Source: Simkaniaceae bacterium
GTDB lineage: Bacteria; Chlamydiota; Chlamydiia; Chlamydiales; Simkaniaceae
Reading direction: 5' to 3'
Length of the DNA: 64,000 nucleotides
Assembly: GCA_026708385.1 (NCBI GenBank)
Contig: JAPOVA010000048.1
Span: 34,507-98,506, forward strand
The notes under the pieces were generated by a model that saw only the letters and a program-made list of their open reading frames with translations, ran no database searches and was not told where the DNA came from. Shown here one piece after another: positions 51,211 to 60,387 of this stretch. The translations under genes were made by a program, and so were the position numbers. Position 1 is the first letter of the stretch; the number at the start of each line of letters is the position of its first letter.

Positions 51211-52962
51211 TTATCTCAGCGCGGAAACAGCCCCGTCATGGACACGTTTCGTTTCTTCCGCTTCCGTATCTACCTCAAGCAGGGTAGGTCGGGAGGGAAG
51301 GGCATCGAGCCGGGAAGAAAGGGAGGACAGAGTGGACATCTTCTCGTACTCCCATGCAAAAAGGGTCGCCACCTTCTCTATGTCGATGCCGTGGGGGGCT
51401 TGAAAAAAGGGGCGGTGGATCGACGCGCAAGATGAGATGGGTAAAAAGGAGAAGATGCCGCCACCTTCGTTATTGAAGACGATAAGGGTAACCGGAGATT
51501 CGAGTTCTTTGATCTGAGCCAAGGAGGTCATGTCGTGCAAGAGGGTAAGATCTCCTATGAGAGCTACCACAGGTTGCTTCAGGGCAACGGCTATACCGGC
51601 TATGGTGGCGATATTGCCGTCAATGCCGGATACGCCCCGGTTTGCGAAGAGTACCGGAAACTTGCGTAACGGGTGGCAAGTGGCGGGGGCGAAGAACCTG
51701 TCGGCTTCCCGGATGGGGATACTGTTACCGATAAAAAGAACGGGACGTGCCGACATATGGAGAAGGGTGCGGAAACACACGGATTCGGTAAGGTTCTTTT
51801 GTTCCGCAAAGAACGCAGGCAACGCTTTGTCCGCGCGTTCCGTTCTATAACGCCACAGTTCATACCAGTCGGAAGGGGGGGGTGGAAAGTGCCGAAGACG
51901 GGGGATGAGCTTCCGGATGAACGGATCCGGGTCGGAGATAAGACGGTGCGTCACGATGTGCAGGGGATCGATCCGTTCGGCGTGGGGGGCGGAGAGGACA
52001 TAGAGCGAAGGTGCCGCTTTGCGCAACCACAGAAACAGCCCTTTCGAAACGAAGCGATCTCCGAGTTGCAGGATGGCTTCGGGAAAGGAGTCTTCTTCGG
52101 GAAAGGCTTCGATCAGAAGTTCATAGTAGGGAACGACGCAACCTTCGGGATGAGAAGCACCCTCTATCCGACAGGGAGAGAGGATATCCGGAAAGACCGG
52201 CCATTGCAGAGTACGTGACAGGACGGTGAGGGCCTCGGTATCGGTCGGTGCGTGGGGAACGCCCGTAATGATGATCCCCTTTTCGTACGACGCGAGAAGG
52301 GAGGCGATCTCTTCAATCATTGCTTCGGGGAGAACGGGAACGCCCGACGAACGGACGAGGTGGGGAAGGGGGTGGTGGTGCACTTCCGGTTTCTCCCGTA
52401 GGGGGGCGGTAAAGAAAGGTTCCCTCACCATGCAGTTGATGTGTACGGGACCCGGAGGGGGGTGTTGCATGTGCAGAAGTGCCGTGGTAACGGTAGAGTC
52501 GATGAAAGAGGGGGGTAATGCATCGGTCGGACAGGGAAGATCGACCTGCCATCGGATGAAGTTGTGGAAGATCTTCACTTGATCACAGGTCTGGTTGACT
52601 CCCGTATCTCGTGACTCCGGGGGTCTGTCTCCCGTGAGAAGGAGGAGGGGTGTGTGACTTAGGGTAGCCTCCATAACGGCGGGAAGGAGATTGCCGACGG
52701 CCGTTCCGGAGGTGACGACGACGGCAACGGGGCTACCCGTTGCCTTGGCATATCCGAGTGCATGAAAGGCCAACGCGCGCTCATCAAAATGGACGAAGGT
52801 TGTCGCCTCTTCATGTCGGGCGATTGCAACGGTGAGCGGGGTGTTTCTCGATCCCGGAGCAATGCAAAAATAACGCACGCCCCCCCGGACGAGCTGAGCT
52901 ATGAGGCGGGGGAAAAAGCGTTCGTTCGCGATGAGATCTTTTTCGATTAGTCGGGCGGACAC
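51211..52962 (-). CDS. menD: SEPHCHC synthase (menaquinone biosynthesis)
   Basis: MenD condenses 2-oxoglutarate with isochorismate in the classical menaquinone route. The thiamine-enzyme features CIAPGSRNTPLTVAIARH and HFDERALAFHALGYAKATG open the protein, PVAVVVTSGTAVGNLLPAV is the conserved Pyr-domain glycine loop, and NRGVSGIDGNIATIAGIAVAL with FNNEGGGIFSFLP is the TPP-binding part. 583 residues is normal. The GTG start at 52962 overlaps the stop of menG by 16 bases. Other men genes are not in this window. Confidence 0.93.
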   Translation of the reverse strand: MSARLIEKDLIANERFFPRLIAQLVRGGVRYFCIAPGSRNTPLTVAIARHEEATTFVHFDERALAFHALGYAKATGSPVAVVVTSGTAVGNLLPAVMEATLSHTPLLLLTGDRPPESRDTGVNQTCDQVKIFHNFIRWQVDLPCPTDALPPSFIDSTVTTALLHMQHPPPGPVHINCMVREPFFTAPLREKPEVHHHPLPHLVRSSGVPVLPEAMIEEIASLLASYEKGIIITGVPHAPTDTEALTVLSRTLQWPVFPDILSPCRIEGASHPEGCVVPYYELLIEAFPEEDSFPEAILQLGDRFVSKGLFLWLRKAAPSLYVLSAPHAERIDPLHIVTHRLISDPDPFIRKLIPRLRHFPPPPSDWYELWRYRTERADKALPAFFAEQKNLTESVCFRTLLHMSARPVLFIGNSIPIREADRFFAPATCHPLRKFPVLFANRGVSGIDGNIATIAGIAVALKQPVVALIGDLTLLHDMTSLAQIKELESPVTLIVFNNEGGGIFSFLPISSCASIHRPFFQAPHGIDIEKVATLFAWEYEKMSTLSSLSSRLDALPSRPTLLEVDTEAEETKRVHDGAVSALR

Positions 52963-53693
52963 ACTCTCTTCCCCTCAAGTTCTCCCACATATAATGTTGC
53001 CACCCCGAAGGTTAGGGGATGAGCCCGGACATCGGTAAAGCCTGCTCCTTCCATTAGGTCGCAGAATGTTTTGCCGTAAGGAAAGGAGAGAATGGTACGA
53101 CCCAGGTATTCGTAGGCGTGTCGATTTTTTGAAAAGAACCCCCCGATGCGGGGCAGAATCCGGCGGAGGTAGAAGAGGTAGAGGTTACGTATGATCCTGT
53201 TTGTCGGAAGAGAAAATTCGAGGATGAGCAATCTTCCGTTTCGGCTCAGGACGCGTCGACATTCTCGCAAACACTTGGTCGTATCAACGATATTCCGGAT
53301 GCCGAAAGAGATCGTTACGCAGTCTACCGCACCCTCTTCCAAACGGATGTCGGTTGCATTTCCCTTAGCCAAGGTGACCCGGTGGGCATACGGCTTATTC
53401 ATGAGCTTCCGCTCTCCCATCCGGATCATATCTTCGGAAAGGTCGATTCCCAGAGCGCTACGTATCCGTCCCCCCTTCGTAATGAGAGAAATGATCTGTT
53501 CCCCCGTTCCCGTCGCCACGTCGAGCAATCGAACATCGGCTTTGTCGGGGAGGAAACGGCGCATTTTCTTCCTCCAACGTCCGTCAATGCCGAAAGAGAG
53601 GATGGTGTTGAGGATATCGTAACGGAACGAGATGCCGTCGAACATGTCCCGGATCTCTGCTTCCGCACGGGGGGTATTGATCGATCGGCTCAT
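52947..53693 (-). CDS. menG: Demethylmenaquinone methyltransferase (MenG/UbiE)
   Basis: It methylates demethylmenaquinone with S-adenosylmethionine. Seen are the UbiE start FDGISFRYDILNTILSFGID, the SAM motif LLDVATGTGEQIISL, VTISFGIRNIVDTTKCLREC and the C-terminal signature. From ATG 53693 it has 248 residues; the open frame upstream to 53849 lacks family features. It precedes and overlaps menD, so the two make a men operon. Confidence 0.94.
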   Translation of the reverse strand: MSRSINTPRAEAEIRDMFDGISFRYDILNTILSFGIDGRWRKKMRRFLPDKADVRLLDVATGTGEQIISLITKGGRIRSALGIDLSEDMIRMGERKLMNKPYAHRVTLAKGNATDIRLEEGAVDCVTISFGIRNIVDTTKCLRECRRVLSRNGRLLILEFSLPTNRIIRNLYLFYLRRILPRIGGFFSKNRHAYEYLGRTILSFPYGKTFCDLMEGAGFTDVRAHPLTFGVATLYVGELEGKRVCPPD

Positions 53694-53989
53694 AGGCACT
53701 TCCGTTTTCCTCACCGCGCCGGCAGGATACCGGAGAGTTCTTTTTTTGACGATTGTTCTGCCGTAATCATCCGGAACCGGACGGGAAGTTCCGGTTCCCG
53801 GTTTGCCCGACCGAACCTTCGACAACTCTGCGATACGAGAAACCGGCACGAAGACATTTCCCTTTTCGGCATCTTTGCCGAAGGATGCGCCTCCGGGGCC
53901 GTTCTTCGTGTGTACCGGGATCTACCGCACCCTCTCGGGGGAGGTGACAACCCACCCCTTCCACTTCGCATCCCCCCCCCGATTGCTAC

Positions 53990-54026
53990 CCGCCCCCGTC
54001 CCCTCTTTACCTCCGGTGTCACGGCC
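53990..54026 (+). repeat. Short direct repeat, copy 1, at the left edge of the repeat cluster
   Basis: The bases around CCTCTTTACCTCCGGTGTC reappear with a few changes at 55285-55321 (CTCTCTTTATCTCCGGTGTC). They seem to mark the left ends of two neighbouring duplicated units. Confidence 0.6.
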
Positions 54027-54261
54027 TCATCGCGCCACAAACCACCGCAACACGTCACGGAGTACACGTGCACAAGGCGCACCCCGCGAGTGGCTGTCGT
54101 TCCGGCAGAGAGGTTCCCAAGGACCGGTAACAAAAGGACCGGTAACAAACCGATGCGATGCGCGCATTCTCCATTCCGTGCGCGGGTAGACCTCGTTCCG
54201 ATGTTGCTCGGCCCCCCACATTCCGTTCCGGAAGCGGTCAGCGTTTGCCCGCACTCCCCGG

Positions 54262-54640
54262 GCCGAACTCTTTAGATGCCCTATCACAGTAGGCCAAAAC
54301 TCTATTAAGGTATGTCGCAATTCCCGCACGGCACGTAGAAACTCTGATCGCAAGAGAGATGGCGGCCGGGATGGGTGACCTGCCGGGATAGGTACCCGAC
54401 AAAGCCGAAAAAGAGAGCGCCTCCCCATCCGGAAAATCCGACCGTCCCCGTTCATCCGTACGAGGTAGATTTTTATGACTGATAGCGCGAACCATCCGAT
54501 TCCTCCATCGTAAACCCGACACGGGTCACGATGGTAACACCGCCACGACCATTTGCACAAGATGTTTCCTATTCGTACGAAATCGCCCGGGTACGATCCG
54601 ATCCCCCCCTCCGCTCCGGGATACTCGTTCGGATATCGCG
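54262..54640 (+). repeat. Module X, copy 1
   Basis: Closely similar to 56385-56760: shared words include GCCCTATCACAG, GCAAGAGAGA, GGTGACCTGC, CCGAAAAAGAGA, CGATGGTAACACC and CCCGGGTACGATCCGATCC. On the minus strand both copies keep a related reading frame with HKNLPRT, SLAIR and CDRA in the same order, broken by stops. Confidence 0.75.
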
Positions 54641-54649
54641 CTACCCACG

Positions 54650-55270
54650 ATGTGGTAAGGTTATGGTTGAGACGGTTTCAAGAGGAAGGTAATCGAGATC
54701 TCAAAAGCGGAGGGTGCGACCCTTTCCTCCGTGCCCTGTCGGAGATCGGTTCTCTTGGCCGACCGGTCCCCGGAAAGGGGGACCGGATATGTCGGGTTGC
54801 TTACTTTCCCGACGGGGGGTCGGCGATTTCGAATCCTTCAAATGCGTCGGAAATAGATCGGTTCGGGTGTGATTCCGTCATATGTGCGCTTCTCGCGCCG
54901 TCTGAATATCTCCGAAGGGGTGTATACCATGACGAGAGAAGAGTGCGGACAGTATTCTTGTTCGGACATAAATCCTTGGTAATCAAGTGTTTTATCGTCC
55001 AAATAGGCATCGGATCCCCCTTCCCCCATAACGATCCCGTTTTGGTCGTAAATGGCTCTTTTTCCGTCACCTATACACAACTTGTGGATGATGCTATCCA
55101 TGATCAATCTGTCCAAGTACATATTATTACCCGCACGTTTAATGGTGACTATTATACCATAAAACGTCTCTTCATGTCCACAATATAATTTGAGAATAGG
55201 AATTTAAATATATAATGATAAATATTTTACATACGTGTAGAGAACCGACCATCCTTCATGAGGTAGGTCC
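54650..55270 (+). repeat. Module Y, copy 1, ending in a copied lolD tail
   Basis: Closely similar to 57010-57602: shared words include GTCGGGTTGCTTACTTTCC, TCGGGTGTGATTCCGTCATA, GAGAAGA, CATAAAAC and finally CCGACCATCCTTCATGAG (55245-55262), which in the other copy is the 3' end of lolD. Reading leftward this tail codes TYLMKDGR as lolD does. Confidence 0.8.
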
Positions 55271-55444
55271 TTGCGGGCAGGATCCTGCCCCCGTTCTCTC
55301 TTTATCTCCGGTGTCGCCGGCCCCCGCCCCGGTTGAAAGGTGTACTATGATTTGTCGGGTCTGCAAAGATAGTCCGTAAGTCCGTGCACACCTCAACACC
55401 TGTTTGCATACATCGGGTCTCCACTTTTTTCGTCAGTTTCTCCG

Positions 55445-55700
55445 CCTCGCCGGTAAAGTATATAAAAAATCGGATTGCAAGAAGTACGTTATGCCGGATG
55501 GGCCATCCGCTAGGAAACACACCCCGAGAAGGAACCGCCTCTTCACTTTCTTCGGGCATCGGCAACCGTTCCGTCCGAACCGGATTTTCGTGATTGACAG
55601 CGTGAGCCGTTCGATTCTTCCACGACGCGACAAGTGCGACACGGTCCGCGACGGTCACATCGCCACAATATTTGCACAAGGCTCTTTCCGCGCCCCGTAC
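55445..55700 (+). repeat. Module X, copy 2 (most diverged)
   Basis: Shares ATTGCAAGA, GTGATTGACAGCG / ACTGATAGCG type words and the TTTGCACAAG end with the other X copies. Here a leftward frame stays open for 157 residues (55302-55775) and contains CKYCGDVTVADR and PIRHNVLLAIRFFIYF. Confidence 0.55.
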
Positions 55701-55867
55701 GGAACCGCACAGGTAAAGTCCGACCTCCCCGGCGTACTTTCGAAAACTTGTCCGCACACCGTGCACCGGGAACACAATGTTCGAGTCCTCGGGGAGAGCC
55801 GACCGGAAACGCTCGGGAGGATTACGGGGGCGTCCGTTCGGATAGAGAAGAGGCTATCCGTTCAAAG

Positions 55868-56020
55868 GCGGTTCCGATAGTCGTCTCCCCGGCTCGGATG
55901 ACAAGCACTTCGTTGGTATTTGCTCGACCTTCGATGCCGGTCCGCAGACCCGAGCGCCGGTCAGCGCCCCCCCGCACTCTGCCGGATACGAACTCCTCAT
56001 ATGCTCTGTCGCAGTATACC
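55868..56020 (+). repeat. Module Z, copy 1
   Basis: About 150 bases closely resembling 56247-56395: both begin GCGGTTCCGATA, contain CTCCCCGGCTCGGATGACAA and pass through a GCAG.CCCGAGC stretch. Leftward translation of both gives KVLVIRAGET-like traces. Confidence 0.75.
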
Positions 56021-56246
56021 AAAACCTTACCATAGTACGCCGTCAAAGCGACCGACGGCACAATCCGAGAAGAAACCGACGCGGTTCGCGGATTCTCCAT
56101 CCGGCGTGTGGGCGGATCCCATTCGGGTATCCGGCAACGATTCCCTTCTCCTATCGTTGACGACATAGCTTCACACAAAAACGATTTCGTCGCCCCCCGC
56201 AACCGGGGTTCCGGTCCTCAACCCCTTCCTCGAAGGAGCGACTCAA

Positions 56247-56395
56247 GGCGGTTCCGATATCCGTCTCCCCGGCTCGGATGACAAGAACCTTGTCGACATT
56301 CGCTCGGTCTCCAACGCCGGCCCGCAGGCCCGAGCATCGACCGGCATCCGCCCGCATTTCTCGGTTACCGAACCCTTCACGCGCCCTATCACAGC
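56247..56395 (+). repeat. Module Z, copy 2
   Basis: Second copy of the Z module, directly followed by X copy 3. Conserved words GCGGTTCCGATA and CTCCCCGGCTCGGATGACAA are identical to copy 1. Confidence 0.75.
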
Positions 56396-56760
56396 ATGTC
56401 AAGATTTCGGTGCGGTATGGTGTCAAAGCCCTGATTGCAAGAGAGACGACGGACCGAACGGGTGACCTGCTCGGATAGACACCCGACAGAACCGAAAAAG
56501 AGAACGCTTCCCCACCCTGAAAAGGGGCGACGGCCCCGTTCGGGAAATCCGGCCATCCTCGCTCACCCGTACGAGGCAAATTTTTGTGACTGTCGATGCA
56601 CACCACTCGACCCCTCCATCGCAAACTCTAACGCGGGCCACGATGGTAACACCACCACAACAATTCGCACAAGATTTTCCCTATGCGTACGGAACCACCC
56701 GGGTACGATCCGATCCTCCCGGCCCGTTTCGGGTACTCGTTCGCATACCATACTATCCGC
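56385..56760 (+). repeat. Module X, copy 3
   Basis: Similar to X copy 1 over nearly its whole length. Leftward it reads DSHKNLPRTGERG and VVSLAIRALTPYRTEIL with interruptions, matching the traces in copy 1. Confidence 0.75.
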
Positions 56761-57009
56761 GGTGAGGTGTTTACGTCCTTGGAGAGGGTGTCTGAAAATG
56801 TTCGGGAGGATTGTGGAAGTGCCCTTTCGGCATCGGATTGAGTACGTTACAAATAGGAGGCCTTACGTTCTTATGTAAACTATCCGTAACAACTTAGGAG
56901 CGAATCCGGAATCCGTAGTACGATGATTACATGTGCGAGTCAAGATATGCGTGCACCGCGCAAGACCACGGCGTCGCAAGTTTTCGAGTGGGCTACCGAG
57001 TCAACGGCC

Positions 57010-57602
57010 CGCCGGTTCCTTATGTCAAGAAATACGGTGAGGGTACGGTTGCGACGATTGCAAAAGGCATGTAATCGAGGTCTCAAAAATAGAAGATGAG
57101 GTCCTCCCTCCACGCCTTGTGCCGGATGTCGGCCATCTTTGCCGACCGCTTGTCTTTTCACGACTGCATGTTGTGTCGAGTTTGCCGATCGGTCCGGAAT
57201 GGAGAATCCGAGTATGTCGGGTTGCTTACTTTCCGGAGGAGGGGTCGGGGATTCCGAATCTTTCAAATGCGTCGGAAGTAGATCGGCTCGGGTGTGATTC
57301 CGTCATATGTGCCCTTCTTGGGCCGCTTGCATACCTCCGAAGAGGTGTATACCGTGACGAGAGAAGAATGCGGACACTATGTTTTCCTTACAAATCCTTG
57401 ATAATCAAGTAGTTTATCTTCAAAAACCGGGAGTCGGACCCCTTTTTTCAGTCACCTATATACGAATTGTGGGTGATGTGATCGATGATCAATCCGTCAG
57501 AATACGCATCATGTACCCGCACGTTTAACGGTGACCGTGATACCATAAAACATGCCTTCGTGTTATGCATACGCGGAAAGCCGACCATCCTTCATGAGAT
57601 AT
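57010..57602 (+). repeat. Module Y, copy 2, running into the 3' end of lolD
   Basis: The right copy of Y. It passes without a break into the last bases of lolD (CCGACCATCCTTCATGAG at 57581-57598), so this copy appears to be the original position and copy 1 the duplicate. Confidence 0.75.
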
Positions 57603-58225
57603 GTTCTTTCACACAAACCGGCCAGTAGAGGGTCGTGGGTGACGACGATGAGAGAGCCCCCGCTCTCTTTCAATGATTCGGTGAGGAGTCGACACACGGT
57701 ACCGGAGGTCTCATCATCCAGATTGCCGGAAGGTTCGTCAGCCAAGACCAGTGCGGGGCGGTTACAGAGGGCGCGAGCTATGGCTACCCGTTGCTTTTCG
57801 CCTCCGGAGAGGTGTTTGACGGCCCGTTCTCTTTGCTCATGCAGTCCGACCCTTGTCAGCAGTGCACTTACGTGACGGCCTGCTTCCCTTTGTTTTGCCC
57901 TACTCTCCCCTTTGATTTTAGCCGGCATCACCGCGTTTTCCCACACGGAACACTCTTCGAATAGATTGAAGTTTTGGAATATAAAGCCGATATGTCTGTT
58001 TCGGATTTTCATCCGCGTGAATCGGGACACCTCTTTGCCCGCTATGAGGAGCTTTCCGGAAGAGGGTTTTTCCAATGTACCCAAAATGTGCAGGAGAGTG
58101 CTCTTTCCCGTTCCCGAGGGGCCGATGACGGCAACGCTTTCCCCGGGAGCAACCGACAGGGATAGGTTGCGTAGAATAAGGGCCTTGCCGTACCGCTTAC
58201 CGATCTTTTCGGCCTGCAAAATCAT
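57563..58225 (-). CDS. lolD: Lipoprotein-release ABC transporter ATP-binding protein
   Basis: LolD drives extraction of lipoproteins from the inner membrane. Walker A GPSGTGKST, Q-loop FIFQNFNLFEE, signature LSGGEKQRVAIARAL, Walker B LVLADEPSGNLD and the H-loop VVTHDP are intact; 220 residues. The ATG at 58225 shares its A with the lolE stop (TGATG), so translation is coupled. The frame upstream to 58264 lies in lolE. A fragment of its 3' end is duplicated at about 55.25 kb. Confidence 0.95.
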   Translation of the reverse strand: MILQAEKIGKRYGKALILRNLSLSVAPGESVAVIGPSGTGKSTLLHILGTLEKPSSGKLLIAGKEVSRFTRMKIRNRHIGFIFQNFNLFEECSVWENAVMPAKIKGESRAKQREAGRHVSALLTRVGLHEQRERAVKHLSGGEKQRVAIARALCNRPALVLADEPSGNLDDETSGTVCRLLTESLKESGGSLIVVTHDPLLAGLCERTYLMKDGRLSAYA

Positions 58226-60222
58226 CACTCTTCCCTCAGCGTTTTCGAGGGGTGCATCCTGCATGCCCGTAGGGCAGGAACAAGTCCTGCCACGAAGGAG
58301 ACCGAAGGTGTTGCGATGAGGGTAAAGATAAGGGTGCTTCGGCTCAGCGTATCGGGTAACGATTTACCGTAAAAAGCGGTGTGAAAGGCGTCGTGCCCCT
58401 GAAGAAAACTCAGGAACCGGACCACGTGATCGATATTGTGTAGAGTCAAAAAGGCGGCGGAGATTCCGAACAGGGTGCCGAGCCCTCCCATGATGAGGCT
58501 ACAGTAGATGAAGATCACGGCTATCCGTCTCTTGGACGTTCCCATGGCACTGAGTATGGCAATCTCCTTCTTCTTATCGTTGACGAGGAGAGCTAAAAGG
58601 GAAATAATATTGCTACAGGCGACGATGAGAACGATCGCTCCGATCAGTGTGAACAGATATTTATCACTTTGAAACTGTTGCAATAGAGGCTTAATAAACG
58701 GGTATTCGTAATAGGGAGTGATATTCCAATAAGGCAGGATGCCGGCGTCACGGAAGGAACAACGCAAAGTTTGCGACAGGGCGCCGGTCTTTTCGATATC
58801 CGGACAGAAGATCCGGATGCCGTTCTCCACAATGTTGTCGCCGAATGAAGGTGCGTTCGAGTTCAGGGTGCGCACCGTCTCCTTGTCGGTCAGAATCATG
58901 CGTGCACCGACCGCCATGATGCCGGGGTCGTAGAAGCCGGCTACGGTGATGGGGAGACGTTCTTCGTGCATCGATCCCGTAAGAGATGTTTCATAAGAGA
59001 GGTAACCCGGATCTCCGATCTTGATGCCGTGCGTCCGGAGAGCCTTCGGTACGATGACGGCATGTGACCTTCCTTCGGGCAGACGGGTCCGTCCCGCGAC
59101 TCGGCATACCCACGGAGGGAGGGTTTCGGGAGGCGTTGAAAAAAGGGTCACGGGAGAGGCTTTCGTGATTTCGACCTCCTTGAGGGGTATCTCTCCCGCA
59201 AAGAGCGCATGTCGTAAAGTAGATCGGACGGGGATAGTCGGTTCGTCGGAGTCAAAGGTGACGGGGCCGGTTACGGTCATGGAGAGGGGGGCATCGGTCA
59301 GAAGGGGGACGGAAGGAGAGAGTGCGTAATCCTTCCGGTTGTCCGTAAAGAGTAGCTCCTCTCCCCTTTTCACGATGATGCCTTCCTTCCGTTCTCCGTG
59401 CAGGGTATGCAAAGAAGTTCGGGAAAGGGTAAGTGCGGTGACCGTTTCCTCTCGGATGAGGGCCGTTACGTGTACTTCTCCTTTCTCCGGTAATAGGGAA
59501 AAGAGGGGAGAGAGTGTGTGACTCGTCACACGGACTTCTCGTGGCCGGATGTGGGAAATCCAAGCCGGGCCGGAACTTCCTTCTCCGGCGTATGCCAATC
59601 GGAGGAGGTGATTGAGGTCTTCCGTCCGAGGAGGATCGATCAGTCGAAAGAAGGAAGTATCGTTTTCGGAGAGCGATCCGACGTAGGAGGCTTGTGTGAC
59701 GTGACCGAAGTCGTCGGTTTGTCCTGAGGAGTCGACCGCAAACGCCTTGAAGAGCGCGCCCCCTACCTCGTAATCATCGGCCTCTAGGCCTCCCGAGGCC
59801 GTATCGATTATCGTAAATGCCTCCTTGACGAGATCCTTCGGAACATCACTTGCTTCTCGATCTCGGATATAAGAGGGGGGTAGAGCGGGGTCGACTCGGG
59901 GATCGTAGGGATCGGTCCGTTCGGCCCGTTTTTTTTCTCCTATCGTCTTATGAAGAAACCCGGATGCCTCGCTACATCCGTCTACTCGATAGTAGTAGGA
60001 ATCATAGTACGCCCTCGTCGGTGTGATCTTGACGGGAGCGTTGAAGGCGGTGACCTGTTTCAACCAATTCCGTTCCATCCCTTCGGTAACGGAGAGAAAG
60101 ACCAGCACGAGCCATACGACAAGGGCGATCACTACTACGGACATAAGGGCAATCAAGGAGGCGGAAAGATTCTTTCTCCTGGGGATCAAGTACTTCTTCG
60201 CAATCGATAGCTCAAAAAGCAT
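58225..60222 (-). CDS. Lipoprotein-release ABC transporter permease (LolC/LolE type) with large periplasmic domain
   Basis: The 665-residue FtsX/MacB-type permease has one N-terminal membrane segment (LIALMSVVVIALVVWLVLVF), a very large periplasmic part (about 50-530) and three C-terminal segments (LFTLIGAIVLIVACSNIISL; CSLIMGGLGTLFGISAAFLT; LIATPSVSFVAGLVPAL) with the coupling segment KEIAILSAMGTSKRRI. E. coli LolC/E have about 400-415 residues, so the periplasmic domain is markedly expanded. A single permease gene is present, as in Chlamydia, so it probably works as a homodimer with LolD. Confidence 0.88.
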   Translation of the reverse strand: MLFELSIAKKYLIPRRKNLSASLIALMSVVVIALVVWLVLVFLSVTEGMERNWLKQVTAFNAPVKITPTRAYYDSYYYRVDGCSEASGFLHKTIGEKKRAERTDPYDPRVDPALPPSYIRDREASDVPKDLVKEAFTIIDTASGGLEADDYEVGGALFKAFAVDSSGQTDDFGHVTQASYVGSLSENDTSFFRLIDPPRTEDLNHLLRLAYAGEGSSGPAWISHIRPREVRVTSHTLSPLFSLLPEKGEVHVTALIREETVTALTLSRTSLHTLHGERKEGIIVKRGEELLFTDNRKDYALSPSVPLLTDAPLSMTVTGPVTFDSDEPTIPVRSTLRHALFAGEIPLKEVEITKASPVTLFSTPPETLPPWVCRVAGRTRLPEGRSHAVIVPKALRTHGIKIGDPGYLSYETSLTGSMHEERLPITVAGFYDPGIMAVGARMILTDKETVRTLNSNAPSFGDNIVENGIRIFCPDIEKTGALSQTLRCSFRDAGILPYWNITPYYEYPFIKPLLQQFQSDKYLFTLIGAIVLIVACSNIISLLALLVNDKKKEIAILSAMGTSKRRIAVIFIYCSLIMGGLGTLFGISAAFLTLHNIDHVVRFLSFLQGHDAFHTAFYGKSLPDTLSRSTLIFTLIATPSVSFVAGLVPALRACRMHPSKTLREE

Positions 60223-60225
60223 TGA

Positions 60226-60387
60226 CTACTTGGCTTCTTTGAAAGTCACATGTTTGCGTAGCTTTCTGTCGTATTTCCTCAGCTCCAGCCTATCGGGTGT
60301 ATTGCGTTTATTCTTGAACGTCCAATACACCTCGGTGCTCTCGGTACTCTTCAGCCGAATCTTCTCTCTCGCACCTTTCTTTGCCAC
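60226..60387 (-). CDS. rpmG: 50S ribosomal protein L33
   Basis: 53 residues from a [23 protein letters not shown], then [20 protein letters not shown], the L33 pattern. The zinc-binding Cys pairs of the C+ form are absent, so this is the C-minus type. It lies 3 bases ahead of the lolE gene; rpmG-permease-lolD is also the order in Chlamydia. The open frame further upstream to 60492 has no family content. Confidence 0.92.
   Translation of the reverse strand: MAKKGAREKIRLKSTESTEVYWTFKNKRNTPDRLELRKYDRKLRKHVTFKEAK

Larger units (their letters stand above)
53694..57562. other. Gene-poor, decayed repeat region between menG and lolD
   Basis: About 3.9 kb without any intact recognisable gene. It consists of diverged direct duplications, listed separately, with protein-like traces interrupted by stops and shifts on both strands. 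A nine-C run lies at 53972-53980 and an AT-rich patch at about 55185-55235. Confidence 0.75.

Noticed and set aside
55302..55775. 157-residue open frame in X copy 2 as a live gene
   Set aside because: It belongs to a decayed repeat family whose other copies are broken by stops; treated as a relic.
53694..57562. CRISPR array in the repeat cluster
   Set aside because: Repeats are hundreds of bases long, diverged and irregularly spaced; no short regular repeat-spacer pattern and no cas genes.
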